Source: Adiantum capillus-veneris (taxonomy: Eukaryota > Streptophyta > Polypodiopsida > Polypodiales > Pteridaceae). From it: a stretch of 64,000 nucleotides of DNA. Both the position numbers and the translations under genes were made by a program. The stretch covers positions 101,886,912-101,950,911 of the forward strand of contig CM043963.1 of assembly GCA_014529385.2 (NCBI GenBank). Direction: 5' to 3'. The notes beneath the pieces are model-generated. The model worked only from the letters and a program-made list of their open reading frames with translations. It searched no databases and had not been told where the DNA came from. Numbering within the stretch: position 1 is the stretch's first letter; each line of letters begins with the position of its first letter. Below, one piece after another: positions 45,501 through 57,109 of the stretch.

Positions 45501-46872
45501 GATGGTGGAAGCCCTAGGAGTCTCATTGCGAGTATTCTTCTTGGAGCAAGAACGATAGCCATGTCCTTGCTCCCCACACTTGAAACACTTATGGTCCTTG
45601 CGAAAAGCTTCAAGCTCTTTAGGAGAGAGTTTGTTTTTACCTTTGTAAACTCCCTTCTCCTTGGACCGATTGTTGTTGTTGTTGGAAGTGACTTGGGAAG
45701 AATTTTGAACATTGGTTTTCCCCTTTGCATCATTTTTGTCTTTGTTTTCCATGTACGTCTAGCCCCTTGATGGAAATTGATGCGTGAAGCAACCATGGTG
45801 TGATGGATTACTTCACTAATAGTACCAGGCCATTGAGAGTTGATATATTCGGCCATCTCTTCAGGTAATCCCGCACAGAATTGCAACCCTTTTCTTCGCA
45901 AAGTCTATCTTTTGAAAGACAGTAGCCTTGAGATGTAAATCCCAAAACTTGTCTACGTACTTGTGGATAGACTCATGAGAGAGAAGATTCAAGCTGCGCC
46001 ATTCTACAAGAATTTTGTCCTTTGCATCACTTGCAAGGAATTGCTTCATGATGGAAACTCGTAGAGTTTTCCATGTCTTTGGGGCTTCACCATTGCCACG
46101 AAGGCTAGCCCACCATTGACGAGCTGATTTTTGGAAGTGCATAGCTACATGGCATAGCTTGGAGGACTCTGTGAAGCCCTCGTCTCCAAAGGCTGCATCA
46201 AATTGTTGGATGAAGGCAAACACTTTGTCGGTAGCACCAAAGGTGCCATCATAGGTGAGAAAAGAGATACTCTTTCCTCCCTCCTTGAACTTCTTTAGCT
46301 TTTGTGACCTTCACCATGCAGGAAATGATTTGCGATGTCCTCCCCTTTTGTGTTCTCTAGGAGAATAGCCACCCAATAGCCATAGCTTTCATCGAAAGAG
46401 GAGGAAGGTGAAGAAGAAGGAGAAGAGGGTGACCTCTTCCTAGCCCTTTTCTTCCTTTGTTTCCTCTCTTGCCTTTCAGAGTGATGAGGAGAAGGACTAT
46501 GTGTTGATCTTTTCCTCTTGGGAGGAGTGGGCGATCGTCTAGACCACCGTCTTTGTGGATCCACATCTTCAGAGGAACCTAAAATTTCATTGCTTTCTTG
46601 CTCTTTGGATTCCTCCTCTCGAATGGGAGAGAGTCTTCTTTTGGAGGTCTCTTCAAGAGGCCTCCTAAGCTCTCTCTCCTCTCGGAGAGGAAGGGAAATT
46701 CCATAAGCACGAAGTTGTTGAGTAACTTCGGCTTGCAAAGCAGGGTTGCCCATAGCTTGCTGCAACCTAGTGACGAGATAATTCACAAACATGGGAGAAT
46801 CATCATTCGCACCTTCATGTGCAAACTCAAAGCTCTCAATGTTCATTCTACTCTCTTGATTATTGTCAGCCA
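45437..46872 (-). pseudogene. Gypsy B gag with CCHC zinc knuckle
   Basis: The start is taken at MADNNQESRMNIESFEFAHE (ATG at 46872); an upstream in-frame Met at 46915 lies in the leader. An Arg/Ser-rich domain (46560-46390) is followed, in another frame, by the gag core AFIQQFDAAFGDEGFTESSK with HVAMHFQKSARQWWASLRG and LSHESIHKYVDKFWDLHLKA (46223-45900). Then GLPEEMAEYINSQWPGTISE (45885) and the knuckle CFKCGEQGHGYRSC (about 45595). At least three frameshifts. Confidence 0.9.
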
Positions 46873-47272
46873 TGTTAACAAAATTTATGTATGTACTTAG
46901 TCTATGCTTTGGCAATTCAAAACCTTAGTTGCCACTCCTCTTAGCCTTTGAAAATTGGCTCTTAAGTATCTACACCCATGGCTCTAAGTGGTTATTTATA
47001 GAGAGTAGAGGAGTAGGTCTAACATAGCAGAGTTGCGAGGGCTAGCTCCTTTCGGACTTCTTATGGCTCAATAATGGTAAAGCTGTAGGAAAGTCTAAAA
47101 AGACTCCATTATTAAGTCCAAAGCTCCTGAGGTGTGCACCATTCTCCACATACTGGGCTCAACAAAACCGATAATAGATCCCAGTTCAACTTACCCTAAT
47201 ATAATTAACAATATCAACCATTTATAGGCTACTTAAGGACCTCTCTCTTAAGCAAAAAAAGAGAAACCAAAT
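46873..47272 (-). other. Leader of gypsy B
   Basis: Non-coding region between PBS and gag, collinear with gypsy A's leader. Confidence 0.65.
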
Positions 47273-47284
47273 GCTTTGATACCA
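47273..47284 (-). other. Primer-binding site of gypsy B
   Basis: Reverse strand TGGTATCAAAGC, one change from the gypsy A site. Confidence 0.9.
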
Positions 47285-47285
47285 A

Positions 47286-48991
47286 TGTAATGGAATTGGC
47301 CTATTTAACTTGAGAGTAGCGGAAATTAATGAGAGTACTTTTGAGAAATGACTTTGTGAGCATAGCGGGTAAACATAATTGAAGATAGAAACATTAACAT
47401 AGCATTTAGTTAACTTGGCATGATCAATACTTTTGCAAGAGAGAGAATTTACAGAACATGATAACAGTTGAGAACCTAATTTATGTGGAGTTGTTCCCCC
47501 CTCCAATAGGCATTTGTATTATGATTTCTCCCATTAAGAGAGACTTGTTACAATACAATCTTTGTGTTCCTTCTAACCTAGGTGATGCAATGAATATGGA
47601 AAGCTTCATGCATCACAAGCATAACATAAAATTGAAGAATGCTTTAACTATCCCAAGCCTCAGTCCCAAGACCTCAAACACCTTCGAAGGTGGAGAGAGC
47701 TAGCAGGGAATGAGGGTAGGGAAGAGGAAGAAGAAACATAGGAGAAAGAATTAGTTCCTCACTTATCATAACTCTTGTTTCTAGCATACATAATAGCATA
47801 GTAATGAAGAAGAAGGAGATGGCAAGCTTACGCATTGAAGCATGGCTTTTGGTTGGATTTGCAGTCCATACCCAAGAGTGTTGGTGTTCTCAACCTCTAC
47901 TTGCTTGGAGAAGGAGAGGGAGCTCTTGCACTTTGCATAGCACACAATGAGAGTGTTTGTGAGTGTGTGTGGGTGAGTATACCCCCTAAGAAACCCCCTA
48001 GCTTGCTTGGGTCCCCCCCTTGTAGGTCATGCTTGAAGCTCATTGGATCCCTCCAGGCCTAGCCAATCACAAGCAGGAGGCATTACAAGCAACAAGGGTA
48101 GCCTTGGGACAAGTGTCCCCCTTTACCCTTTGAGAGAGAGGACTTGATAAATAAAAATAAATTAATTAAATATCCTAAATTATCATTGGACCCCTGGGTG
48201 GCCAACCAATAGGCTTCAGGCACACCATGAGGGCAACATGAGGAGGAACTTGACAAGTGTCCCTTCTGATTTCTTTGTACCATGAATGCCTTGTGTGAGT
48301 GTGTGGGTGTTCTCTCTCATCCCCCCTCATGTAGCACTCATCCCTCCTTGTAGGGATTGAATATTTGACTTTTTGACACCTCTAGCCCCTCATGCATAGG
48401 CCCAGTTCCCACCACAAGCTTGGCCCTTAAGCACTATAAGCTCGGGCTAGGTTCTCACCTCAAGTGCAACCCTAGCATCTTAAGCATGTCAAGCACCTCA
48501 AGCATCTCAATCATCAAGGACCTTAAGCACCTCAATCATCAAGCACCTCAGTCATCAAGCATGACATGGAGGACTAGCACCTCGAGCTGGGTCGGATTCC
48601 CACCTCAAGATCAGCCCTAGCTTACCTAAGGTCAAAGGACTTCTACACACATTATTTGAGGTCTTCAATGAAGTTAACCCTAAGGTATTATGCTCCATTG
48701 GTTAGCCTTGCTCTTTGATACACCATCTCTCATTTGGGCCCCTTTACCATTTGTCCCGTGTGAGATAGATCTATAAGCACATACCATATCTGCTCCATTG
48801 GTTAGCCTTGCTCTTTGATAGAACGTCGCTCATTTGGGCCCCTTTACCATTGGCCCCGTGTTGAGATAGATCAATAAGCACATGTCCATATCTTAACACT
48901 TGTTCCCATTTATTCTCCCACATTAAGTGATCAGTTTAATATGAGAAAATCATTTAGCTTGGTTAGATATTAGATATTAGATTTTATGACA
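47286..48991 (-). repeat. 5' LTR of gypsy B (1706 bp)
   Basis: Reverse strand TGTCATAAAATC start, CATTACA end. Same 100-bp tandem duplication as the 3' LTR (48692-48890). Differs from the 3' LTR by scattered substitutions and short indels, so the insertion is not recent. Confidence 0.92.
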
Positions 48992-49640
48992 CACGACATC
49001 TTCCTGCAAAATGAAAAATTAACCATAAGATAAATCTTCAAATAACGTATACATATTTGACAAATTAAACCCTTTTCGATCCTATCCGCCACAACAGTTC
49101 CATCCTTGGTCTTGTACACCTTGCTAAGATCATGCTCGTGTGATCCCCAAGGTGTACAAGGTGTGCCAATTGCTGAAATGTCTACTAAAGAGAGTGGTGG
49201 ATGCTTTCAATATGGTGTGGATGCATTGGTAGAACCGCAACCACAACAACCACCACTTTCAGAATGATGCCTACCTTGTCTCAAAGAAGAACCAGTCATC
49301 AGTGTAGGGGGCACACTCAACTGAGGTGTAGGTTGGTCGGTATAGGGGACACACTAGTCCTAGACATAGGGATGGTTGTATTAGGTCTAGATGAACCAGC
49401 TCCCCAAAGTTTTTGTGCATAAGCAACCTGCTCTAGTGTGAACTATGACAAAAAGGAGCCCATTTGCTCGGGTGACATGCCGACTGAAGTGACAGAAAAA
49501 CTAAAACTAGGAGAGCATGTATCATCGTCATTGGCCATGGCTATAGATACAAAAACAACATATATACAATACGTTAGTTCATAAAAGAAAAGCTTAAGCA
49601 ATGCAAATAACAAAAAAACAAAGCTGCAACACAATTCATT
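48992..49640 (-). pseudogene. Upstream part of the split transposon gene, left inverted copy
   Basis: The reverse strand reads a likely start MANDDDTCSPSFSFSVTSVG (about 49538) with EQVAYAQKLWGAGSSRPNTT after a stop. Further on come HDLSKVYKTKDGTVVADRIE (to 49071), an intron-like stretch (49004-49070) ending TTTTGCAG, and 12 exon bases abutting gypsy B at 48992. The TKDGT-VADRIE motif resembles the Transposase_24 family and matches DGAVVVDRVGKAN on the + strand at 49745-49790. Several stops. Confidence 0.5.
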
Positions 49641-49739
49641 ATATTTATCTAGTGTTGTAGACTAATTAAAAGACTTTTACAAAAAAGCTCCTAGAAAAAA
49701 TCAGTAGTCAATCTCTCATCTTCTATGAGAGGTGTACAA

Positions 49740-50393
49740 GAGCAGGGATGGGGCTGTGGTGGTAGATAGGGTCGGAAAGGCCAACGACAGAGGATTTGAC
49801 AGCTCTGTATGATTTAGTTTGGTCACTCTGTGATGGAGATTTGGGATAACCTTGATCTTGAGAGAAAGAATTACATCATCGAGGCCATTCAGAGAAAGTA
49901 CATGCCGGCAGAGGGGTCGATCAAGTCTCGAACAACTGGATTTTGAGCGTGGCAAAGTCCACAATGTCACACCGTCGGTCAGAGGCGAGAGACAGGTACA
50001 TACATTGACGGCAGTCCCAAGCCGGCATGGTTGGATGCAGAGGAGTAGACGAGGATTGCACGAGAGACACAAGACAATCCTGATAGATTTCAGCAGCAGA
50101 GAGATGCAGCCAGAGCACGTTTGGAGTCTACTGGAGCATCACATCTTAGGAGTGGAGGCTACGATACGCTTCGACATAAGTTTGTAAGTATTATACGTAT
50201 CTTTAAATTATTGATAATATATATGTTATTTGAAGATTTCTCTAATGATTAAACCATAATTTTGCAGGAAGTTGCCGTGAAGCACCTTCTGACACGCCAA
50301 GAGGAGAAGTATGGGTACAAGCATGGACTTGTGGCCCTTTTGACCCAGCTACAGGAGGAGGGAGAGGACGTCAATTGGGAGGCATTACCATGA
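49740..50393 (+). pseudogene. Transposon accessory gene, right inverted copy, with one intron
   Basis: Readable pieces: DGAVVVDRVGKAND (49745), DLERKNYIIEAIQRKYMPAE (49857), GTYIDGSPKPAWLDAEE (about 49993), and DNPDRFQQQRDAARARLEST with GGYDTLRHKF (50072-50183). A canonical 84-bp intron (GTAAGT 50184 to TTTTGCAG 50267) leads to a 42-codon last exon starting EVAVKHLLTRQEEKYGYKHG and ending in TGA at 50391-50393. Two upstream stops (near 49945 and 50045) suggest decay, or further introns. The composition resembles Transposase_24-like accessory proteins of En/Spm elements; the family assignment is tentative. Confidence 0.55.
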
Positions 50394-50440
50394 GGGTCTT
50401 CTCACTCAGTGATTGTTTGCATATGTACAATTTTGTAGTG

Positions 50441-50870
50441 CTTATGTTTATGGTTTATGGTTATGTTTATGGTATGGCATAGATGTTATGGTTAAGGTTT
50501 GACATTCAACTTAAGATTATGGTTTTTCTATGATGGTATGGCAATCATGTTATGGTTATGGTTATGATTATGGTTATGGTTATGTTTATGGTTATGGTTA
50601 TGGTTATGGTTATGGTTATGGTTATGGTTATGGTTATTGTTATTGTTATTGTTTTGGATATGGTTATGATTGTGCAATGATGGTATGGCAATCAGGTGAT
50701 GGTTATGGTTTTGCTATGATAGTATAGCAATCATGTGATGGTTATGGTTATGGTTATGGTTATGGTTGTGCAATGATGGTATGGCTGTTACGGTTATGGT
50801 ATGACAAGCAAGTTATGGTAATGGTTATGGTATGGCAAACAGGTTATGTTTTTAGTTTTACAATTTTCGA
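50441..50870 (+). repeat. (TATGGT)n hexamer array, right arm
   Basis: A near-perfect run at 50540-50640, then looser copies with spacers such as GTATGGCAATCATG. It is the inverted counterpart of 39191-39790 and lies just 3' of the right gene copy. Confidence 0.88.
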
Positions 50871-51370
50871 CTCATGTTTTAATTATGTTAATAGGTTATG
50901 TTATTTTTACAATTTTGCTAATTGCCATACAATCGCTTTTTAGCGTCGGCTTGTAGGTGGAGTGCAGTTGCTTGTGCACTCTTCCTTTGGGCAAAGAGGG
51001 ATGTTTTCTTTTGCTGCAGTACATGCATCATTAGTTCCCAGTCCTCTCTGTCCAAAAAAAATTTGTAGGTTTGGTCCTTGGTACAGGCAACGATATCAGC
51101 ATCAGAATATACTATACAAATACCGGTGTTTATTACGTTGTCTATTCCGACACGATTGAAGGTTTATTCTGATGTATCCTATACCGATGGTCATACCGAT
51201 GCTACGATACCGGCGTCTCTTTCAAGGCCTATTTCAACGCTTTTTAGTTTAAAAAGTAACTTTATTCCGTCGATACCTGCACCGATTTCTGTGCGACGTC
51301 TTGTAGTGCATTTCTCACCCATATAGCCCAAAGACATATAAACTCTTGTTTGTACATGTAGTAGTCATCT
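50871..51370. other. No recognised gene; segment with repeated ATACCG(A/G)TG words
   Basis: At 51110-51300 short words of the type ATACCGGTG, ATACCGATG, GATACCGGCG and GATACCTGC recur six or so times. Their origin is unclear. Confidence 0.4.
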
Positions 51371-51379
51371 AATTATTTT

Positions 51380-51700
51380 TGCTTGTGAGAAATGATGTCT
51401 TGCCATAGCTTTTGAGTGTTTTGGGGGTCAAAGAAGTATCGCTTGAAATGATGATCAACTTCCTTATAGTTTCCCTTAACCTCCTGAGATAGGGAGTCAA
51501 ACCAAGTGCTAGCATCCTTCCTCAAAACTACCTCAAATATTCATAAGAATTTCTCATCTCCTATCACTCTTTTTATGTGGCAAGACATTTTGAAATTTGC
51601 TAGAACTAGCTCAGCATCCTCGCCAGACTCTCCAAAGAAGAGGGGATATCTTGACATTTGGCATTGGGCTAGCCTCCATTGAATCAATTTCAAAGTGACA
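51380..51700 (-). pseudogene. Gypsy gag core fragment (element C)
   Basis: The reverse strand reads RYPLFFGESGEDAELVLANF, KMSCHIKRVIGDEKFL, IFEVVLRKDASTWFDSLSQE and VKGNYKEVDHHFKRYFFDP, the Retrotrans_gag pattern including the Trp-Phe pair, almost open over 100 residues with one or two stops. It is 600 bp downstream of the PBS-like site near 52300, which fits one element. Confidence 0.8.
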
Positions 51701-52296
51701 TCACTTTTCTTTTTTTTCTTTCTTAAAAAGATTTACACAATAATGTTTTCTAAATTGCAATCTATTCTACAACAAAATTAAAATATGCACATGAAATGAT
51801 ATATGATAGTCAACAAGAGGCAGGATGAAAGGGTTTAGTGACGCAAGCATTTCTCCTGCTCTTTGGGCACCAAACATAAACATCATACATTGTTGAAAAT
51901 GGATCTCTCCACTAATTGCAACGTTTATTCTAATGTGTGGAGTGAAATGAAAGGGAAAAACCTCTATTCTTGGGCCATTATCCATGGTCTATGCATGACC
52001 TAATGCTTAAAACAAAACAAAAACATAGACGTCCAAACTAATTTTGTACCTAATGAGAGGCAAAATAAAAGGATTTACTACAACGTTTATCTCGGCCAAC
52101 CAAAGAGGGTCCAAAATTCTACAAATTACTTGTTGAAATTTTAATTTATTGCTTACATGATAAGCACCTTTGTGCCTTGCAATGGGAAGAAATGGGTCAT
52201 ACAAGTTGTTGTGATTCATGCAACCTACTTAATTATGCTCAAATCTAAGCATTCATGCAATATGCAACAACAGCAGACACCAAGCCCTTTCCAGTG
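51701..52296 (-). other. Probable leader and gag N-terminus of element C
   Basis: Frames at 51985-51767 and 52219-52007 share the block GTGGAGAGATCC/AAAGGGTTTA-like words but no domain is recognised. Confidence 0.3.
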
Positions 52297-52313
52297 GGGG
52301 CACCAAAATTGAG
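52297..52313 (-). other. Candidate primer-binding site of element C
   Basis: Reverse strand TTTTGGTGCCCCCACTGG follows CTACCTCAA, an LTR-like terminus. Plant Gypsy elements that do not prime from initiator-Met tRNA often have TGG-starting sites of this style. Which tRNA this would pair with is not decidable by eye. Confidence 0.5.
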
Positions 52314-53234
52314 GTAGTCCGGGGCGAGCAACAAGAGAGGTGACCTCTAAACACCCCTCAAGGCTCACATGCTGCTCAATTGGGGATGGGGCAATTGCAA
52401 GCAAGAAAAAGCAACATCAAACACACAACCAAACAAGTGAAGGGACACCACCTAGTTATGGTATGCACCTATGACGAAAGAGAGATTTTATCACAACCAA
52501 GAAGATGTGCAATAAAACACACACAAGCAATATCACACCAAGATACACACCAAATGGAGCAGAGAGAGCTAGAACAAAGGGAAGAGATAGAGTAATGGAA
52601 CTTGCATAATACCTTGTTCGTGACTTTCAAATCGAGATGATTCGTTATCATGCTATCGTAGAGCTTGTACAAAACTAACTCAATGCTTAAACATTGCTAA
52701 AACACACACACATACTATCTTAAGGTGTGGAAGACCTCTCAACACAATACCCTCTTACAATGGACACAAAATTGACAATAAAAACACACTAGAATACTTT
52801 CTCAAAAAAGCTCAAATGATAGAGACTTAAAATACACAAGTCACCTTGAATTCACCAAACCATATTGCACAAGTGAAAGGATGAAGATTTGAATGTTGAA
52901 TCACGTCTTTGATGCAGCAAACCTCAATTTATTGATGATGGAGTAACACATACAATATTGGTTTTGAAATTTTGAACTCATACTCGCTCACTTGCAATGT
53001 GTAGCTTGAAAGCTTCTCTTACACCAAGAGTGAAACTCACAAAGTGGTTCCTATGCCTAAGTCTCTCCTCACGCATAGAGTGTTGGGGAGCTATGTGAGA
53101 TATTGGAGATTAGAGATCCAAGCTAAGAGCTTAGGGAAGATTTACAAGAAGGAGAGGGGTCTATTTATAGGTTGAAGACCCTCATTAAAATTATTGGTAA
53201 GCCTATTTTACAAGCTAACAAATCAAGATTATGA
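52314..53234 (-). repeat. Probable LTR of element C, right boundary unknown
   Basis: Inferred only from the PBS to its left. The region has many short CACACAC and AGAGAG words. No partner LTR is in the window. Confidence 0.3.
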
Positions 53235-53422
53235 ATTTTTTTTAATATCAAAACATTGTGGGCCTTCTTTGTCTGCTTGAGTCATGGATGTGGGCTCAAG
53301 AGAAAGGCATTATTGATGGTAGATAGGATTTTTTTTTAATATCAAAACATTGCGGGCCTTCTTTGTCTGCTTGAGTCATGGATGTGGGCTCAAGAGAAAG
53401 GCATTATTGATGGTAGATAGGA
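53235..53422. repeat. Tandem duplication, period 94 bp
   Basis: TTTTTTAATATCAAAACATTG through GCATTATTGATGGTAGATAGGA at 53235-53328 and 53329-53422; the only clear difference is GTGGGCC against GCGGGCC, so it is recent. Confidence 0.93.
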
Positions 53423-53444
53423 TGAAACTAGAGAGTTAAGAAAG

Positions 53445-53446
<2 letters not shown>

Positions 53447-53487
<41 letters not shown>
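53447..53487. repeat. (GA)n microsatellite
   Basis: About 20 GA units. Confidence 0.95.
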
Positions 53488-53491
<4 letters not shown>

Positions 53492-54030
53492 CCATGTACA
53501 TGTCTTGAGGTGAGGTGTCTTTTGTGGTAACCTCAATGGATATTTTGTGTTAGTATGTTAGTGGTTAGTGTTAATAATCACTAAAAAGTTAATGATATAT
53601 TTACAATGGGTAGAATGAGTTGGATGGTTGAACAAAGTGAGAGAATCCTTATGATGGTGAAGCTTTGAGAAGTTTTGAACTTACTTGTGTCGGTTCTCAG
53701 AAACAACTACCGATCCTCTTCTTCTTCTTCTTCTTCTTCTCTTCTTACGTCGTTGTCGCAAAGGTTGAACACCATGATGACAGTGACAATGTTGGTTGAT
53801 GAGAATCCCTTAGTTTGAAGATATTAATCAAGGTTTTACATGTTGAATTTTATGTGTATAGAGAAGAGGTAAAAGGAATTGTGATTTAGAGGTAATAGAG
53901 AGAGGCATAGAGATGGTGTGTGTACTTGAGAGTTCATATGAGAGCTATGAAAGTGAGAGGGGAGGGTAATGGTTAAGAGGGTGAGAGAAACCATGAAAGG
54001 TGCATTTTTGAGTGAAGTATGGAGAGGAAT

Positions 54031-54062
<32 letters not shown>

Positions 54063-57000
54063 TCCCCTCTTTGTATGAGAGAATGATCTAGTAGATTCTT
54101 GAGGATTTGAAAATATGCATGGATTAATACTATTCTCGAATATGATATATAGATATCATGAGAAAAAACAAGTTAGTATATAAACAACTCATGGAATTAG
54201 GAATAGTGTCAGTTTTATATAAATATAAAATGAAAAAAAAGGGAATCACATTTGTTTTTATTGATTTAAAAATATGTACGAGAAGTAAAGAAGAATGCAT
54301 GTAGGGTATATGGTAATTTAGTAAAATGGAATGACTAGGTGAAATGTGTTTTTGTGATTTTTCTCGGAGTGGGTTCACACCAAGATTTACAGAGGCTTGC
54401 ATGAAAATATATATTTATATAATAGAGAGTAAGTACAATGTAAGAAAATTATGGTAACGATAAGTCAATGTACATAACATACTTAGGTAAGTAACGCACA
54501 CCTAGGTAAAAATATCTAAATAAATACATAAATAATTATGAAAAATCCCAATTTTTAGGCCCTATATACCACGAAATTTGTACACACAAATGGGCCGTAA
54601 TATACTTTTGTTCTTGTTTTTATTTGTTTATTTGGCTCAACTAGCCCAATGACTAGCTAGCTGAGGGTTTAAGGAGATATGAGGAAAGTCCCCAAACTCA
54701 CACACGCCTATGTACAATGAAAGGGTGAGGATAGCCATAGTGGTTGAGTGATTTTGATAGGGTGAGGTAGCTCACTATGGCAATTCCAAATAGCCAAAAC
54801 ACGGATATTAGTAGCATGAAGATATGTTGCAGAGATTTGAAAGAAGACTTTACTTTCACATGCAACATGACCAAGGTAGAGTTTGGGACAAGTAGTGAGA
54901 GGAATATAAGGTAAAGACGAAGAGATTCAAAGTACAAGATCAATCCACTTTGCCAAGCGAGTAAAGATGGTGCAAGATGCACAGGGAGCCATTGGTGGTA
55001 GCTCGGATGCTAGCGGCATGGGAATGATCATGCACACAACACTGAATGCTAAGTGTACGTATTTGATTGGAATTCCACAAGCCGTACTAGAAGGTGTCAA
55101 AATTTGATTAGGTTTATTTGGTGTTTGCAGCTTATACACCATTAAGAAAAATTCTTTCTTTCCAAGACACATCAATACTACTGGCAAATGCTACAAGGGA
55201 AGGAAAAAATCAAAGTTTGATATCAAAGTTTCCAGACAAAGCAGGGTAGGCGAACATTGCATCCCTCAATTGTCAGATGCATTTGTTTCACCACAAAGTC
55301 CCCATAGATCACTTTCTTTCCATACTATAATGGAGGGTCTCTGGGAGATTTGATGTGTTGAGTGCCCTTTTCACAAGGCTCGTTTCAACACTAATAATTA
55401 CTTTTGGCATGTGCAAAGTAGTGTGTATATGCATGGATGTGTGTATATTAAAATGAATCTATACATTTGAGTTTTGAATATGATGGGCCATGTGCCCATT
55501 GTAAATAGTCATGTTTACGTGTCAGTAGTCATACACATGTACATACTTGGACAGGGTATTGGAACCTTAGATGTGGTGCCAAGTGGTTTCTTTTGTCTCT
55601 AGGGTATATTCTTAAGCTTTCTAGAATGCAATTAATGCAATGGGAAGTGTGGATATGCTCATTTCACCCCAAAATATTAGGGGAATTTTGGACTCTCAAA
55701 TGGACCCTATAAGGACTTTGACTTTCCCCCTCTTGTCCAAAATGGGCACAGGGTAAAATTTTTATAAATGAAATGATCAATACTTGTCGAACCTTTTGGA
55801 TTTATAATATACTCATCAAGATCTATCCATTGATATATACCATGCCATCAGATTCTTTATATTCTAGAAGATTCTAATTTTTTATGTGACAACTTCTTCT
55901 TATAAAAGGAATCTCTCCCCACATTTCAACTTCAGTGGGGAGGCCATTCTACAAATCAGCTCCAAATTTGTTAAAATTTGAGGATTTAGCACCTACTTTC
56001 TAATATCTTTTCATTAATGTGTTGGTTGATAGGGTTTTGACAAAGTGTTTATGTACTTCACCAGGTTGCCCACTTTAAATAAGAGAGGCAAAGTTAAACC
56101 TCCTTATAGGAACCCTTTGAGAGTCTAAATTTTCCATAATGCTTTGACACATGTGGTAATTGTCTATTTGTGATGCCTGATATGCAATGATGTTTAAACC
56201 ACCTTAAAAGTGGTCAAGGATCAATTTTACAAAGTTTGGAGACATTTGGAGTTCATTTGGGATTTTTTCCATAAAAAGTGTACCTCATGGGTCAAATTTG
56301 GCCAAAAATGGCCGAAAAAATGGGCCAGAAGTGTGTGAAAGGGCCTACGGCATGGTCTAGTGCAGCCCTGACTAGTCTGCTTCCTGTTTTCAAGGGTGCA
56401 AGGGAGTGAATTAGGTTCCTTTTCTTTGATTTTTCACTTGAAAGAGTCTATGGAGTTTTTGAGATTTCCATGTATATGTGTGTGTGCAAAGAATTGAGGG
56501 ATGTAGGTGCAGCTCTTTGCAAGACAATCTGACCCTGCATCGGTGCCATTGGAGTTGAGGCTACTCTAGAGATACGCCAAAGCTCCACCAAAGAGTCCAA
56601 CGGAATGGAGTTTGGTGAAGCTTTTGAAATGGTTTGAGAGAGGTCTTTTTGTGGGTGTATTTTTTGGGTTTTTGATAATCCTTTTCCTGTCTTTTGGTGT
56701 CCATCAACTGCAATTCTAGGCCTTGACCAACTCAACTCACTATGCAGCTGCAGATAGGCAAGGACTTGTAGTTTGAATTGAGTTTGAGGGGAGGATTTTC
56801 ACTGATCCCTTGAGAGGTTGTGTGTGGAGTGAGAAAAGTAATGGAATTATTTTGTGTTATGTTAAGGTGCAAGGGTGTGTGAGTGTGCTCACGATGTCTT
56901 TTGGTCCATCATCTTTTTGTGATCCGGTCCGGGAGTAAAAATTTCAAGTTTTGCACTCAGAATTTGGATTTCAAGGGGTGATGTTTTCACAGTTTGGATG

Positions 57001-57109
57001 TTGAAGGGAGTTTTATAATGTGGTGCCATTCCAAACATCTATTTTCACACGTTGTGAGGATGCAAAGGATTGGCTTGCATCTTATTTGACTTAACATCTT
57101 TATGTCGTG
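53488..57109. other. Long stretch without a recognised gene
   Basis: Contains a (TTC)n run at 53717-53738 and a (GT)n run at 54037-54062. Short reverse-strand frames at 54698-55187 and 56448-56735 have no recognisable domain. No LTR ends or transposase motifs seen. Confidence 0.4.

Larger units (their letters stand above)
40000..48991 (-). mobile_element. Gypsy B: full-length Ty3/Gypsy chromovirus
   Basis: Reverse-strand element with two complete LTRs (47286-48991 and 40000-41734), PBS, gag with CCHC, protease, RT, RNase H, integrase with chromodomain, and polypurine tract. The flanking five bases on the reverse strand are TCGTG (48996-48992) and CCGTG (39999-39995), a target duplication with one mismatch. 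It is the best-preserved element here; protease DPG and RT FDD motifs are retained, but frameshifts and stops break the polyprotein. Gypsy A is its sister. Confidence 0.92.

Noticed and set aside
50530-50727. Gly-Tyr repeat protein
   Set aside because: Translation of the TATGGT array; the mirrored array gives Met-Val repeats in other frames, so there is no coding constraint.
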